Part shown: positions 1 through 5,948 of the stretch, in pieces
Layout of the letters: every line of letters starts with the position of its first letter
Numbering within the stretch: position 1 is the stretch's first letter
Source: VFJL01 sp037147395
Lineage (GTDB): Bacteria > Pseudomonadota > Gammaproteobacteria > Burkholderiales > Nitrosomonadaceae
Direction: 5' to 3'
Assembly: GCA_037147395.1 (NCBI GenBank)
Contig: JBAWVG010000072.1
Coordinates: 1-5,948, forward strand
Length of the DNA: 5,948 bases
Position numbers and translations under genes: made by a program
Notes under the pieces: generated by a model
Seen by the model: the letters and a program-made list of their open reading frames with translations, nothing else
The model's database searches: none
Told to the model about the DNA's origin: nothing

Positions 1-156
1 AAGGTGTCTGGAGATGTATATTACCGTGCCTTGGAAATTCAACTCGGGGCAACTATCGAGGGTGTATTAGTCCATCAGGACCGAGTAGAGCAAGCCAAGA
101 AGACCGCTGAAATTGCACTGGCGGATGCCACTGACGCACCGGCTATAAATGGCTGA
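1..156 (+). CDS. Bactofilin family protein, C-terminal fragment
   Basis: This is the 3' end of a gene whose start lies left of the window; frame 1 is open from base 1 to a TGA ending at 156, giving 51 residues. The visible part starts KVSGDVYYRALEIQLGATIEG and runs into a polar, Ala/Lys/Glu-rich tail ending in PAING. The GDVxYxxLEIxxGAxIEG string is the last beta-helix rung typical of bactofilins (polymer-forming cytoskeletal proteins), and the tail after it is normally disordered. Members of the family self-assemble into filaments without nucleotide and often help localise cell-wall or shape enzymes. It lies 55 bases upstream of erpA in the same orientation, so co-transcription is plausible. 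The family call rests on one rung only, so the subtype and length cannot be judged. Confidence 0.8.
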   Translation, partial: KVSGDVYYRALEIQLGATIEGVLVHQDRVEQAKKTAEIALADATDAPAING

Positions 157-211
157 ACTTAATTCAGTAACAGAAGATAATTTTTTTAGTTAATCCAACA
201 TAGAGTTAGAC

Positions 212-580
212 ATGAACACAGTCACCGAAACAAGCTCACTCGCCGAGACACATGCCCCATTGATCTTTACCAATAATGCAGCGGATAAGGTCAAACAATT
301 GATCGAAGAAGATGGTAACAACGAACTTAAACTCAGAGTTTTTGTAAGTGGGGGCGGCTGTTCTGGTTTTAAGTATGGCTTTACCTTTGATGAGCTGATT
401 AATGAAGACGATACCATCATGGAGAAGAATGGGGTGAAACTGCTGATTGATCCAATGAGTTTCCAATACTTGGTGGGTGCAGAAATCGATTATCAGGAAA
501 ATCCTGAGGGCGCTCAATTCGTGATCAAAAATCCCGGTGCCGCTTCTACCTGTGGTTGCGGTTCTTCATTCTCAGCATAA
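212..580 (+). CDS. erpA: ErpA, A-type iron-sulfur cluster insertion protein
   Basis: The 122-residue product is a complete HesB/IscA-family protein. ErpA receives Fe-S clusters from the assembly scaffold and passes them to cytoplasmic apo-enzymes; in E. coli these include the isoprenoid enzymes IspG and IspH. The three cluster-ligand cysteines are visible: Cys50 in SGGGCSGFKYGF, and Cys114 and Cys116 in the C-terminal STCGCGSSF. The DPMSFQYLVGAEIDY segment (about 80-94) and NPGA before the final CxC fit ErpA better than IscA or SufA. The N-terminal 15 residues or so are a variable polar extension. The ATG at 212 is the natural start, although its Shine-Dalgarno sequence is weak. The 55-base gap after the bactofilin gene is A/T-rich with a possible -10 (GATAAT, 176-181) but no good -35, and I see no clear IscR-type site. 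A complete gene with no damage; the assignment is firm, with IscA-like paralogy the only alternative. Confidence 0.94.
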   Translation: MNTVTETSSLAETHAPLIFTNNAADKVKQLIEEDGNNELKLRVFVSGGGCSGFKYGFTFDELINEDDTIMEKNGVKLLIDPMSFQYLVGAEIDYQENPEGAQFVIKNPGAASTCGCGSSFSA

Positions 581-601
581 AACCCGCCTGAACAAGTTTG
601 T

Positions 602-635
602 ATCCAAAAATGGGCGCTAGTCCCTCATTTTGGAT
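602..635. terminator. Hairpin between convergent erpA and anmK, probable bidirectional terminator
   Basis: An inverted repeat pairs ATCCAAAA (602-609) with TTTTGGAT (628-635), then continues as TG..GG against CC.CA with small bulges, closing on a short loop around CGCTAG. It starts 21 bases after the erpA stop and sits 55 bases beyond the anmK stop on the other strand. Its A-rich and T-rich arms would give a U-rich descending arm from either side, which suits a shared terminator. It lacks a clean run of T after the stem in either direction, so intrinsic strength is uncertain. Confidence 0.55.
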
Positions 636-690
636 TATCTTGATGGGGAAGTTACTCAGCAATACTGCGGTTTCAATCGCAATCTGAAAT

Positions 691-1791
691 TCAAGCTTGG
701 TAAATCGCCCCAAGAATTCTCGGGCCTCTTGCACCAGTTACTTCGGGAAGGTTGCCCGGAGCTCCCACCATGGCCTGCTGCGCCAGCCAGGCGAAAGCGA
801 ATGCCTCCAACCAATCTGCATCCACACCTAGCACATCTGTTAACTCGACTCTTTTCCTTGGTAATACAGCCCGCAATCTCTCAACTAGATCTGTATTTCG
901 TGCCCCACCACCACATAAAAAGACTTCTACGGCACTCGGAAAGTGCGCCAGCAGTGATTTGGCGATACTTGAGGTGGTGAGTTGCGACAGGGTTGACTGC
1001 ACATCTTCCGGCCTCTCCTTCCCGGACAAGTAACTCTCCAACCAGGAAAGATTAAATAACTCCCTACCAGTACTCTTCGGAGGTGGTAATGAAAAGAACT
1101 CTAATCTAAGTAACCTCTCAAGCAACTCAGGAATTACTTTCCCTGAACTCGCCCACGCCCCATCCCGATCATATGCTGCCCCCAAGTGACGCAAGCACCA
1201 TGCATCCATGAGTAGATTGCCGGGGCCACAATCAAATCCAGCAACCTCTCCATAGGGGGTGAGACTGGTAAGGTTTGAGATCCCGCCTATATTAACAATG
1301 ACACGATGGTTTTTTGGATCTGCGAACAAAATCTGATGAAACTTCGGCACAAGTGGGGCGCCCTGGCCACCAGCCGCAATATCACGACTTCTGAAGTCTG
1401 CCACTACAGTGATGCCAGTGAGCTCTACCAGTAAAGCTGCATTGCCCAGTTGAAGCGTGTAGCTCCTCTCGGGTTGTGGACAGTGTCGTACGGTCTGGCC
1501 ATGACAGCCAATGGCTGTAACAGCTTGCGAGGAGATTCCACTCTTTGTAAGTAGACCAACCACGGCCTCTGCATAGCAGCGAGCCAGTTCATTACTAAGA
1601 ATGGCTGCCCGGTTCAGTTCATCGTTGCCAGACTGGTGTAGTTCCAGTATCTGCTGACGTAGATTCTTGTCATATGGCAGGTAATGAGTACATGCTAAAA
1701 GTGGGGGTGATGTACTTGAGTCTGACAGAATGACATCTATCCCATCCAGACTGGTACCAGACATGATGCCAATATAGTAAATGGGTTTCAA
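691..1791 (-). CDS. anmK: Anhydro-N-acetylmuramic acid kinase AnmK
   Basis: The 366-residue product is a full-length AnmK, a cytoplasmic enzyme that hydrolyses and phosphorylates 1,6-anhydro-MurNAc, using ATP, to MurNAc-6-phosphate during murein recycling. Family motifs appear in order: the ATP-binding GIMSGTSLDGIDV (8-20), IGCHGQTVRH (94-103), ADFRSRDIAAGGQGAPLVP (131-149), NIGGISNLT (167-175), GFDCGPGNLLMDAW (185-198) with Asp187 at the place of the E. coli catalytic Asp, DRDGAWA (208-214), the glycine-rich LCGGGARN (292-299) and GVDADWLEAFAFAWLA (322-337). The start is TTG at 1791: an in-frame TGA sits at 1798-1800, no ATG or GTG lies between it and the SGTS motif, and GAGGT at 1795-1799 can act as ribosome binding site. 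It begins 42 bases after the upstream M23 peptidase gene, so the two are probably one transcript. No sign of damage or transfer. Confidence 0.95.
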   Translation of the reverse strand: MKPIYYIGIMSGTSLDGIDVILSDSSTSPPLLACTHYLPYDKNLRQQILELHQSGNDELNRAAILSNELARCYAEAVVGLLTKSGISSQAVTAIGCHGQTVRHCPQPERSYTLQLGNAALLVELTGITVVADFRSRDIAAGGQGAPLVPKFHQILFADPKNHRVIVNIGGISNLTSLTPYGEVAGFDCGPGNLLMDAWCLRHLGAAYDRDGAWASSGKVIPELLERLLRLEFFSLPPPKSTGRELFNLSWLESYLSGKERPEDVQSTLSQLTTSSIAKSLLAHFPSAVEVFLCGGGARNTDLVERLRAVLPRKRVELTDVLGVDADWLEAFAFAWLAQQAMVGAPGNLPEVTGARGPRILGAIYQA

Positions 1792-1794
1792 ATG

Positions 1795-1799
1795 ACCTC
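1795..1799 (-). promoter_or_regulatory. Ribosome binding site supporting the TTG start of anmK
   Basis: On the minus strand GAGGT stands three bases before TTG. The spacing is a little short, but together with the in-frame TGA that overlaps it (1798-1800) it fixes the start. No ATG or GTG start is available upstream of the conserved N-terminal MSGTSLDG motif. Confidence 0.6.
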
Positions 1800-1833
1800 A
1801 GCTATGTAGCCAAGTCGCTCCCTGACTTCTAGA

Positions 1834-3150
1834 CTAGTCCAAGGATCCAAGATTGGTATTGCGTAGCATATCCAACTGAGCTGCCAGCGGCCTGGTATTC
1901 TCGTGGAATATGGTCATATTTTGAGCTGGGATAGGTATGGCTGCAGGCATAGCCACGCGTAGTGGATCGCGCTGGACACCACTGACACGAAATTCATAAT
2001 GTAGATGTGGGCCAGTCGCCATTCCGGTCGCGCCGACATAACCGATTACATCATTCTGGCTAACACGCTGCCCCTTCCGTAGACCCTTGGAAAAAGCAGA
2101 TAAATGACCGTAAGCGGTGGTGTATTGACCTTGATGTTGCAAGACGACTACATTGCCATAACCACTTTGCCATCCAGAGAATGCCACAGTGCCACTGGCA
2201 GTCGCCTTGACCCGCGTGCCCGTTGGAGCAGCATAATCAACTCCCTTGTGGGCCCGCCAAGTTTGAAGCACGGGATGAAAGCGTGCGCTTGAGAAACCTG
2301 AACTGACACGAGAAAATTCCAGTGGTGAGCGCAAAAACGCTTTACGTAGATTCTTGCCATCGGGCGCGTAATAGCCGCTATTACCATCATCCGCTTGGAA
2401 GTATACTGCCTTGTAGGATGTCCCTTGGTTGATAAACTCAACTGCTAGTATTCGTCCGGCTCTAGCGAGCTCACCATCATTATGGAGTGATTCATAGACT
2501 ACAGTGAATCGATCGCCCTTGCGCAAGTCCCGATGAAAATCAATATCAGAAGCAAAGATATCGACAATCTGGGTGGTGATGTTATCGGGCACACCCGCAC
2601 TGTCGGTGGCAGCAAATAATGAACTATTTATCACGCCTGACTTCATCTGGACGTGCTTCTCAAGTTCAATTGGTTGCTCAATTAGCTTAAAAATACCGTC
2701 TATTTTTTCCATCAGAAACTGCTCACCACCTCCAGGAAAGTAGCGGAGCATGCGCAACTCTCCTCTCTCGTTGGTCTGCGCATGGATAATTCTGCCAGGG
2801 ACCAGTTGGTGCATGGCCTTGATGTTTCTAGCTTCGTGTAAAAAATTAGCTGAATCCAGATTATTCACTTCAAACCGGGAAAGCAGTGCGGCAACGGTAT
2901 CCCCTCTCTGGATACGTTCCTGACGCCAGAAAGTGGTATCGGTGGCTGTAGAACTGGCCGTCTCTGGGAGATCAAGACTGAGGACGACTTGTTGTATAGG
3001 AATATCTTTAAAGGAACTATCAGGCGCAATACCAAAAGCGGCAACCATGCCAAATAGCGGGAGGCTAGCTAACGCGATCGGCCAACGTAGATATTTTTTT
3101 GTCGGCATCACCGACTTCTTCTCTCCGACTTTATTATCGTTCTTCGGCAT
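1834..3150 (-). CDS. mepM: M23 family murein DD-endopeptidase, MepM-like
   Basis: The 438-residue product is a membrane-anchored LytM-type zinc peptidase that should act in the periplasm on peptide cross-links of peptidoglycan. After a charged cytoplasmic tail, residues about 23-41 form one hydrophobic anchor. A LysM/OapA-like segment follows (about 77-125, beginning ERIQRGDTVAALLSRF), then a linker domain, then the M23 domain (about 280-395). The zinc-site residues look intact: His301 and Asp305 in HKGVDY, His349 in AYGHL, and His382 and His384 in GPHLHYEF, so an active enzyme is expected rather than an EnvC/NlpD-type activator. The first ATG (3150) has only a weak ribosome binding site; Met15 (ATG at 3108) follows a purine-rich AGAAGAAG and would give a shorter tail, so the start is uncertain by 14 residues. 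anmK follows 42 bases downstream; cysA ends 125 bases upstream. The symbol is by architecture; the exact bond cut cannot be read from sequence. Confidence 0.88.
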   Translation of the reverse strand: MPKNDNKVGEKKSVMPTKKYLRWPIALASLPLFGMVAAFGIAPDSSFKDIPIQQVVLSLDLPETASSTATDTTFWRQERIQRGDTVAALLSRFEVNNLDSANFLHEARNIKAMHQLVPGRIIHAQTNERGELRMLRYFPGGGEQFLMEKIDGIFKLIEQPIELEKHVQMKSGVINSSLFAATDSAGVPDNITTQIVDIFASDIDFHRDLRKGDRFTVVYESLHNDGELARAGRILAVEFINQGTSYKAVYFQADDGNSGYYAPDGKNLRKAFLRSPLEFSRVSSGFSSARFHPVLQTWRAHKGVDYAAPTGTRVKATASGTVAFSGWQSGYGNVVVLQHQGQYTTAYGHLSAFSKGLRKGQRVSQNDVIGYVGATGMATGPHLHYEFRVSGVQRDPLRVAMPAAIPIPAQNMTIFHENTRPLAAQLDMLRNTNLGSLD

Positions 3151-3178
3151 GTTCTTATTATTACTATGGAAGCTCGAA

Positions 3179-3205
3179 ATTCTAACATAAAAATGTCTTT
3201 CCCAA
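3179..3205 (-). promoter_or_regulatory. Possible sigma-70 promoter for mepM-anmK
   Basis: On the minus strand TTGGGA (3200-3205) and TAGAAT (3179-3184) are separated by 15 bases. This would place the transcript start about 20 bases before the mepM ATG. The -10 matches the consensus at five of six bases, but the -35 is partial and the spacing is short, so this is a guess to be tested. It is the best candidate I see in the gap between cysA and mepM. Confidence 0.25.
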
Positions 3206-3219
3206 CCGCACCGGCGGAC

Positions 3220-3235
3220 CCTCGGAAAACCGAGG
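3220..3235 (-). terminator. Small hairpin after cysA
   Basis: CCTCGG (3220-3225) and CCGAGG (3230-3235) form a perfect 6-bp stem with a four-base loop, 41 bases after the cysA stop. In the minus-strand transcript a G-U pair could add one more step. No T run follows directly; the first run (ATTTTTA) comes about 25 bases later. It may stabilise the 3' end of the cys message or pause polymerase, but it is a poor intrinsic terminator. Confidence 0.35.
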
Positions 3236-3275
3236 AATGGTCAATGCTAAGGAATGAGGCGTGACTGAAAGACCC

Positions 3276-4349
3276 CTAATGTATCCGACTCGGAAATAGA
3301 TCAAAACGGCGTGGCTTGATGAAGACTTGGTCACCTCTCACTAATTGCAGCTCACGAAAACGTTCCTTACTTATCTCGACCTGGATTGGATTTTTATCTT
3401 CGCTATCATCACGGACTAATTCTAAGCGGACTATTGGACCGACTGAAAGAACATGAGTCACCCTGGCCGCAAGTGCGGCATCCCCCTGAGCAATACGATC
3501 GACTTCAATATCGTGGGGACGAACGTAGGCTACCGCTGCGAGCTCCTCCGCCTCGGCATGCTCAGGTGCATCAACCTCTATACCATCAATCCAAGCTCGT
3601 CCGCGGTGCAGTCGACTATGGAATAAGTTTACATTCCCAAGAAATTCATAGACGAACGGACTCGCAGGATTCTCGTAGACTTCATCCGGCGTACCGATCT
3701 GTTCGATACGACCTTCATTCATAACTACCACTCGGTCCGCCACTTCTAACGCCTCCTCCTGATCATGTGTAACGAATACGCTGGTGATGTGCATATCATC
3801 ATGCAGCCTCCTCAACCAAGAACGCAGTTCCTTACGAACCTTAGCATCAAGTGCACCAAAAGGTTCATCCAATAACAATACCTTCGGCTCAACCGCCAAC
3901 GCTCTCGCCAGAGCTATACGCTGCCGCTGCCCACCAGAGAGTTGGTGTGGGTAGCGCTCAGCCAGCCAGTCAAGTTGAACTAGCTTAAGCAGTTCATGCA
4001 CGCGCTCCCGTATTTCAGCATCAGGCGGGCGCACATCCTTCGGGCGAACCCGCAAACCGAATGCAACATTCTCGAATATGGTCATATTCCTAAATAAGGC
4101 ATAGTGCTGGAATACAAAACCCACTTGCCGTTCTCGGACATGCTGCTCGGTAGCATCCTCACCCTGAAAGAGCACCTGTCCAGCGTCTGCCACATCGAGT
4201 CCCGCGATCACGCGCAACAGAGTGGTCTTACCAGAACCCGAAGGGCCAAGTAATGCAAGTAACTCACCTGATCGAACTTCAAGACTGACGTCACGCAGCG
4301 CAGCAAAAGTTCCGAACTGCTTGGATAGATTACGCACTTCGATGCTCAT
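3276..4349 (-). CDS. cysA: Sulfate/thiosulfate ABC importer, ATP-binding subunit CysA
   Basis: The 357-residue product is the ATPase that powers the CysTW permease at the inner face of the cytoplasmic membrane. All nucleotide-binding motifs are present: Walker A GPSGSGKT (35-42), Q-loop Gln81 in FVFQHYALF, signature LSGGQRQR (137-144), Walker B VLLLDEP (157-163), D-loop GALD (165-168) and switch His195 in VTHDQEEA. After about residue 235 comes the regulatory C-terminal part, with GNVNLFHSRLHRGRAW and VRPHDIEV as in CysA proteins. I chose the ATG at 4349 (MSIEVRNLSK) rather than one at 4355, because AAGGAG lies seven bases before the former and only one base before the latter. The coding start overlaps the end of cysW by 20 bases. 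Close relatives import molybdate, spermidine or other solutes, but the cysT-cysW-cysA order and permease types support sulfate or thiosulfate. Confidence 0.94.
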   Translation of the reverse strand: MSIEVRNLSKQFGTFAALRDVSLEVRSGELLALLGPSGSGKTTLLRVIAGLDVADAGQVLFQGEDATEQHVRERQVGFVFQHYALFRNMTIFENVAFGLRVRPKDVRPPDAEIRERVHELLKLVQLDWLAERYPHQLSGGQRQRIALARALAVEPKVLLLDEPFGALDAKVRKELRSWLRRLHDDMHITSVFVTHDQEEALEVADRVVVMNEGRIEQIGTPDEVYENPASPFVYEFLGNVNLFHSRLHRGRAWIDGIEVDAPEHAEAEELAAVAYVRPHDIEVDRIAQGDAALAARVTHVLSVGPIVRLELVRDDSEDKNPIQVEISKERFRELQLVRGDQVFIKPRRFDLFPSRIH

Positions 4350-5223
4350 CGGCATTCTCCTTGGGTTGCGTGATCTTAGATTCGACCACAGTCTTCAGTG
4401 CCAGCGTCACGAGCGCAAGTAGCGCAAGCAATGAGGCTACTGCAAATGCCGCCGCAAAATTATACTCGTTGTAAAGAATCTCGACGTGCAATGGCAAGGT
4501 ATTGGTGCTACCCCGGATGTGGCCAGATACAACAGATACCGCGCCAAACTCACCCATCGCCCGCGCATTGCAGAGAATAGTGCCGTACAAAAGGCCCCAC
4601 TTAATGTTCGGTAGCGTTACCCGTGAAAAGGTCTGCCACCCATTAGCCCCAAGCGCCACGGCCGCTTCCTCTTCCTCAGTACCTTGTGCCTGCATCAACG
4701 GAATCAACTCGCGCGCGATGAAGGGGACAGTCACGAAAACTGTCGCCAAAACAATACCCGTTACCGCAAATATGACCTTGATGTCATGCTCAGCCAACCA
4801 TGGGCCTAACCAACCCTGTAAACCGAAAATCAGCACGTAGATCAGCCCCGAGACTACCGGTGATACCGAGAACGGTAGATCGATCAACGTTATCAGAAGA
4901 TTCTTACCGCGGAATTCAAACTTAGCAATGGCCCAAGCAGCCGCTACACCAAAAACCAAATTGAGCGGTACAGCGATTGCCGCAACAGTTAGAGTGAGTT
5001 GAATGGCTGATAGTGCATCCGGCTCGACAATGGCGGCTAAGTAGACATCTACCCCCTTCTTCAGAGCCTCGTAGAATACCAAGATCAAAGGCACAAAAAG
5101 AAACAATGTCAAGAATGCGAGTGCTAACGCGATCAGAGCCCTACGTACCCAGGTTGGTTCTTGAGTGGTTCGTGTGCGCCGCACTCGTGAAACTGTAGAG
5201 AGTATATTAGTAGCCATTGTCAT
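4330..5223 (-). CDS. cysW: Sulfate/thiosulfate ABC importer, permease subunit CysW
   Basis: The 297-residue product is one of the two membrane subunits that form the anion channel of the CysTWA importer. Hydrophobic segments are seen at about 28-50, 74-100, 112-135, 150-172, 210-235 and 255-280, as expected for a six-helix permease. The cytoplasmic EAA loop that docks on the ATPase lies at about 184-207 (EEEAAVALGANGWQTF then RVTLPN), and the ARAMGEFGAVSVVSG segment (220-234) is typical of CysW. I chose the ATG at 5223, whose ATGA overlaps the cysT TGA stop; an ATG two codons later (5217) is possible. A longer reading from 5253 would run through the end of cysT and adds an unlike N-terminus (MVGSPPQCLG). 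Neither start has a good ribosome binding site, which fits translational coupling to cysT. The C-terminal tail is short, polar and charged. Confidence 0.93.
   Translation of the reverse strand: MTMATNILSTVSRVRRTRTTQEPTWVRRALIALALAFLTLFLFVPLILVFYEALKKGVDVYLAAIVEPDALSAIQLTLTVAAIAVPLNLVFGVAAAWAIAKFEFRGKNLLITLIDLPFSVSPVVSGLIYVLIFGLQGWLGPWLAEHDIKVIFAVTGIVLATVFVTVPFIARELIPLMQAQGTEEEEAAVALGANGWQTFSRVTLPNIKWGLLYGTILCNARAMGEFGAVSVVSGHIRGSTNTLPLHVEILYNEYNFAAAFAVASLLALLALVTLALKTVVESKITQPKENADEHRSA
4357..4362 (-). promoter_or_regulatory. Ribosome binding site for cysA inside cysW
   Basis: AAGGAG on the minus strand lies inside the last codons of cysW and seven bases before the ATG at 4349. It is the strongest Shine-Dalgarno sequence noted in the window and decides the cysA start against the ATG at 4355, which would be only one base away. 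Confidence 0.75.
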
Positions 5224-5948
5224 GCCAAGGCACTGCGGCGGCGACCCCACCACTGCAGTAAATTGATAACTAGAAGTAGAATAAATGAAATGACCAGCAT
5301 CACCACAGCGAGTGCAGTAGCGCCTGCATAATCGTACTGCTCAAGCTTAGTGATGATTAGCAAAGGCGTAATCTCAGAGACCATTGGCATATTGCCAGCA
5401 ATGAAAATGACTGATCCGTACTCACCGATTGCACGGGCAAAAGCAAGTGCAAAACCGGTCATGAGTGCAGGGAAAATTGTCGGGAAGATTATTCGTAAGA
5501 AGGTCTGCAACCGATTTGCACCCAGCATGGCTGCGGCCTCCTCCAGCTCGGATTCAATGTCTTCAAGAACTGGCTGCACCGTCCTCACTACAAATGGCAA
5601 GCCAATAAAGGTCAGTGCCACAAATACCCCGATCGGCGTGAAGGCCACCTTTATCCCCAGCGGCTCGAGATACTGTCCGATCCAGCCATTACCTGCATAG
5701 AGCGCTGTCAATGCGATACCCGCTACAGCTGTCGGTAAAGCAAATGGGAGATCTACTAAAGCATCTATCAATTTCTTGCCGGGGAAGCGATAACGTACTA
5801 GCACCCACGCCACTAATAATCCGAATACCGCATTGACCAGTGCCGCTGCAAACGAGGCCCCAAAAGTCAGTCGATATGAAGCCATCACGCGTGGGGTGGT
5901 GACCGCAAACCAGAACTCTTGCCAGCTAAGCTCTGTAGTACGGATAAA
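5220..5948 (-). CDS. cysT: Sulfate/thiosulfate ABC importer, permease subunit CysT (5' end missing)
   Basis: The frame is open from the right window edge to a TGA at 5220-5222, giving 242 visible residues; roughly the first 30-40 residues, including the first membrane helix, lie outside. The visible part begins FIRTTELSWQEFWFAVTTPR, then RVMASYRLTFGASF, which is the usual CysT lead into the permease domain, so the GTG at 5888 is an internal codon and not the start. The EAA loop (ELEEAAAMLGANRLQTF then RIIFPTIFP, about visible residues 135-160) and FARAIGEYGSVIFIAGNMP (170-188) are characteristic. Further hydrophobic stretches lie at about 28-50, 66-85, 103-122 and 207-232. CysT pairs with CysW as the channel; it is also called CysU. 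The stop overlaps the cysW start by four bases. A periplasmic sulfate- or thiosulfate-binding gene would be expected further upstream, outside the window. Confidence 0.92.
   Translation of the reverse strand, partial: FIRTTELSWQEFWFAVTTPRVMASYRLTFGASFAAALVNAVFGLLVAWVLVRYRFPGKKLIDALVDLPFALPTAVAGIALTALYAGNGWIGQYLEPLGIKVAFTPIGVFVALTFIGLPFVVRTVQPVLEDIESELEEAAAMLGANRLQTFLRIIFPTIFPALMTGFALAFARAIGEYGSVIFIAGNMPMVSEITPLLIITKLEQYDYAGATALAVVMLVISFILLLVINLLQWWGRRRSALA

Noticed and set aside
157..211. Run of seven T at 181-187 before erpA as a terminator for the bactofilin gene
   Set aside because: No GC-rich inverted repeat precedes the run, so it does not form an intrinsic terminator; it is treated as an A/T-rich leader.
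630..1033. Plus-strand open frames opposite the 3' part of anmK
   Set aside because: They lie antisense to a clearly conserved kinase gene, their translations are low-complexity (Pro, Ser and Arg-rich) and match no family I recognise, so they are shadows.
2148..2441. Minus-strand open frame of 97 residues inside mepM
   Set aside because: It is another frame of the M23 domain, which is intact in the main frame with all zinc ligands.
3386..3724. Plus-strand open frame of 112 residues opposite cysA
   Set aside because: It is antisense to the CysA C-terminal domain, rich in His, Arg and Pro as expected from a shadow, with no ribosome binding site or family resemblance.
5350..5700. Plus-strand open frame of 116 residues opposite cysT
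   Set aside because: It is antisense to conserved permease sequence; its Ser/Ala/Lys-rich translation is the usual complement of hydrophobic helices.
3276..5948. Alternative reading of the transporter as a molybdate, phosphate or polyamine importer
   Set aside because: Two separate but related permeases in the order T-W-A with CysW-type ARAMGEFGAVSVVSG and CysT-type ARAIGEYGSVIFIAGN match sulfate/thiosulfate importers better; molybdate systems usually have one permease.

Overview
The window is a stretch of ordinary-looking chromosome from a Gram-negative proteobacterium, most likely a betaproteobacterium (Nitrosomonadaceae-like). That placement rests on protein style and on the bactofilin / erpA / anmK / M23-peptidase neighbourhood, which I recall as typical of that class; no database search was possible. 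Seven protein genes fill nearly all of the sequence. No RNA gene, mobile element, CRISPR array or long repeat was seen, and no gap without a gene exceeds 125 bases.

Left part, plus strand (1-580): the 3' end of a bactofilin gene, then complete erpA, an A-type Fe-S carrier. They point rightwards and converge on the minus-strand genes. A hairpin at 602-635 lies between the converging ends of erpA and anmK and probably serves as a shared terminator.

Middle, minus strand (691-3150): mepM-like M23 murein endopeptidase, followed 42 bases later by anmK (anhydro-N-acetylmuramic acid kinase). One opens peptidoglycan cross-links in the periplasm; the other recycles the anhydro-sugar released by wall turnover in the cytoplasm. 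anmK appears to start at TTG, because an in-frame stop lies three codons upstream and no ATG or GTG is available before the conserved N-terminal motif.

Right part, minus strand (3276-5948): cysT (5' end cut by the window edge), cysW and cysA, the two permeases and the ATPase of a sulfate/thiosulfate ABC importer. The genes are tightly packed, with a 4-base ATGA overlap between cysT and cysW and a 20-base overlap between cysW and cysA. The periplasmic binding-protein gene is not in the window and may lie further upstream. All five minus-strand genes point the same way, so read-through from cysTWA into mepM-anmK across a 125-base gap is possible.

I found no convincing undescribed system. The points most worth a second look are the TTG start of anmK, the placement of the sulfate operon directly upstream of the wall genes, the two intergenic hairpins, and a 21-base segment of cysA that recurs in mepM with a 3-base insertion.
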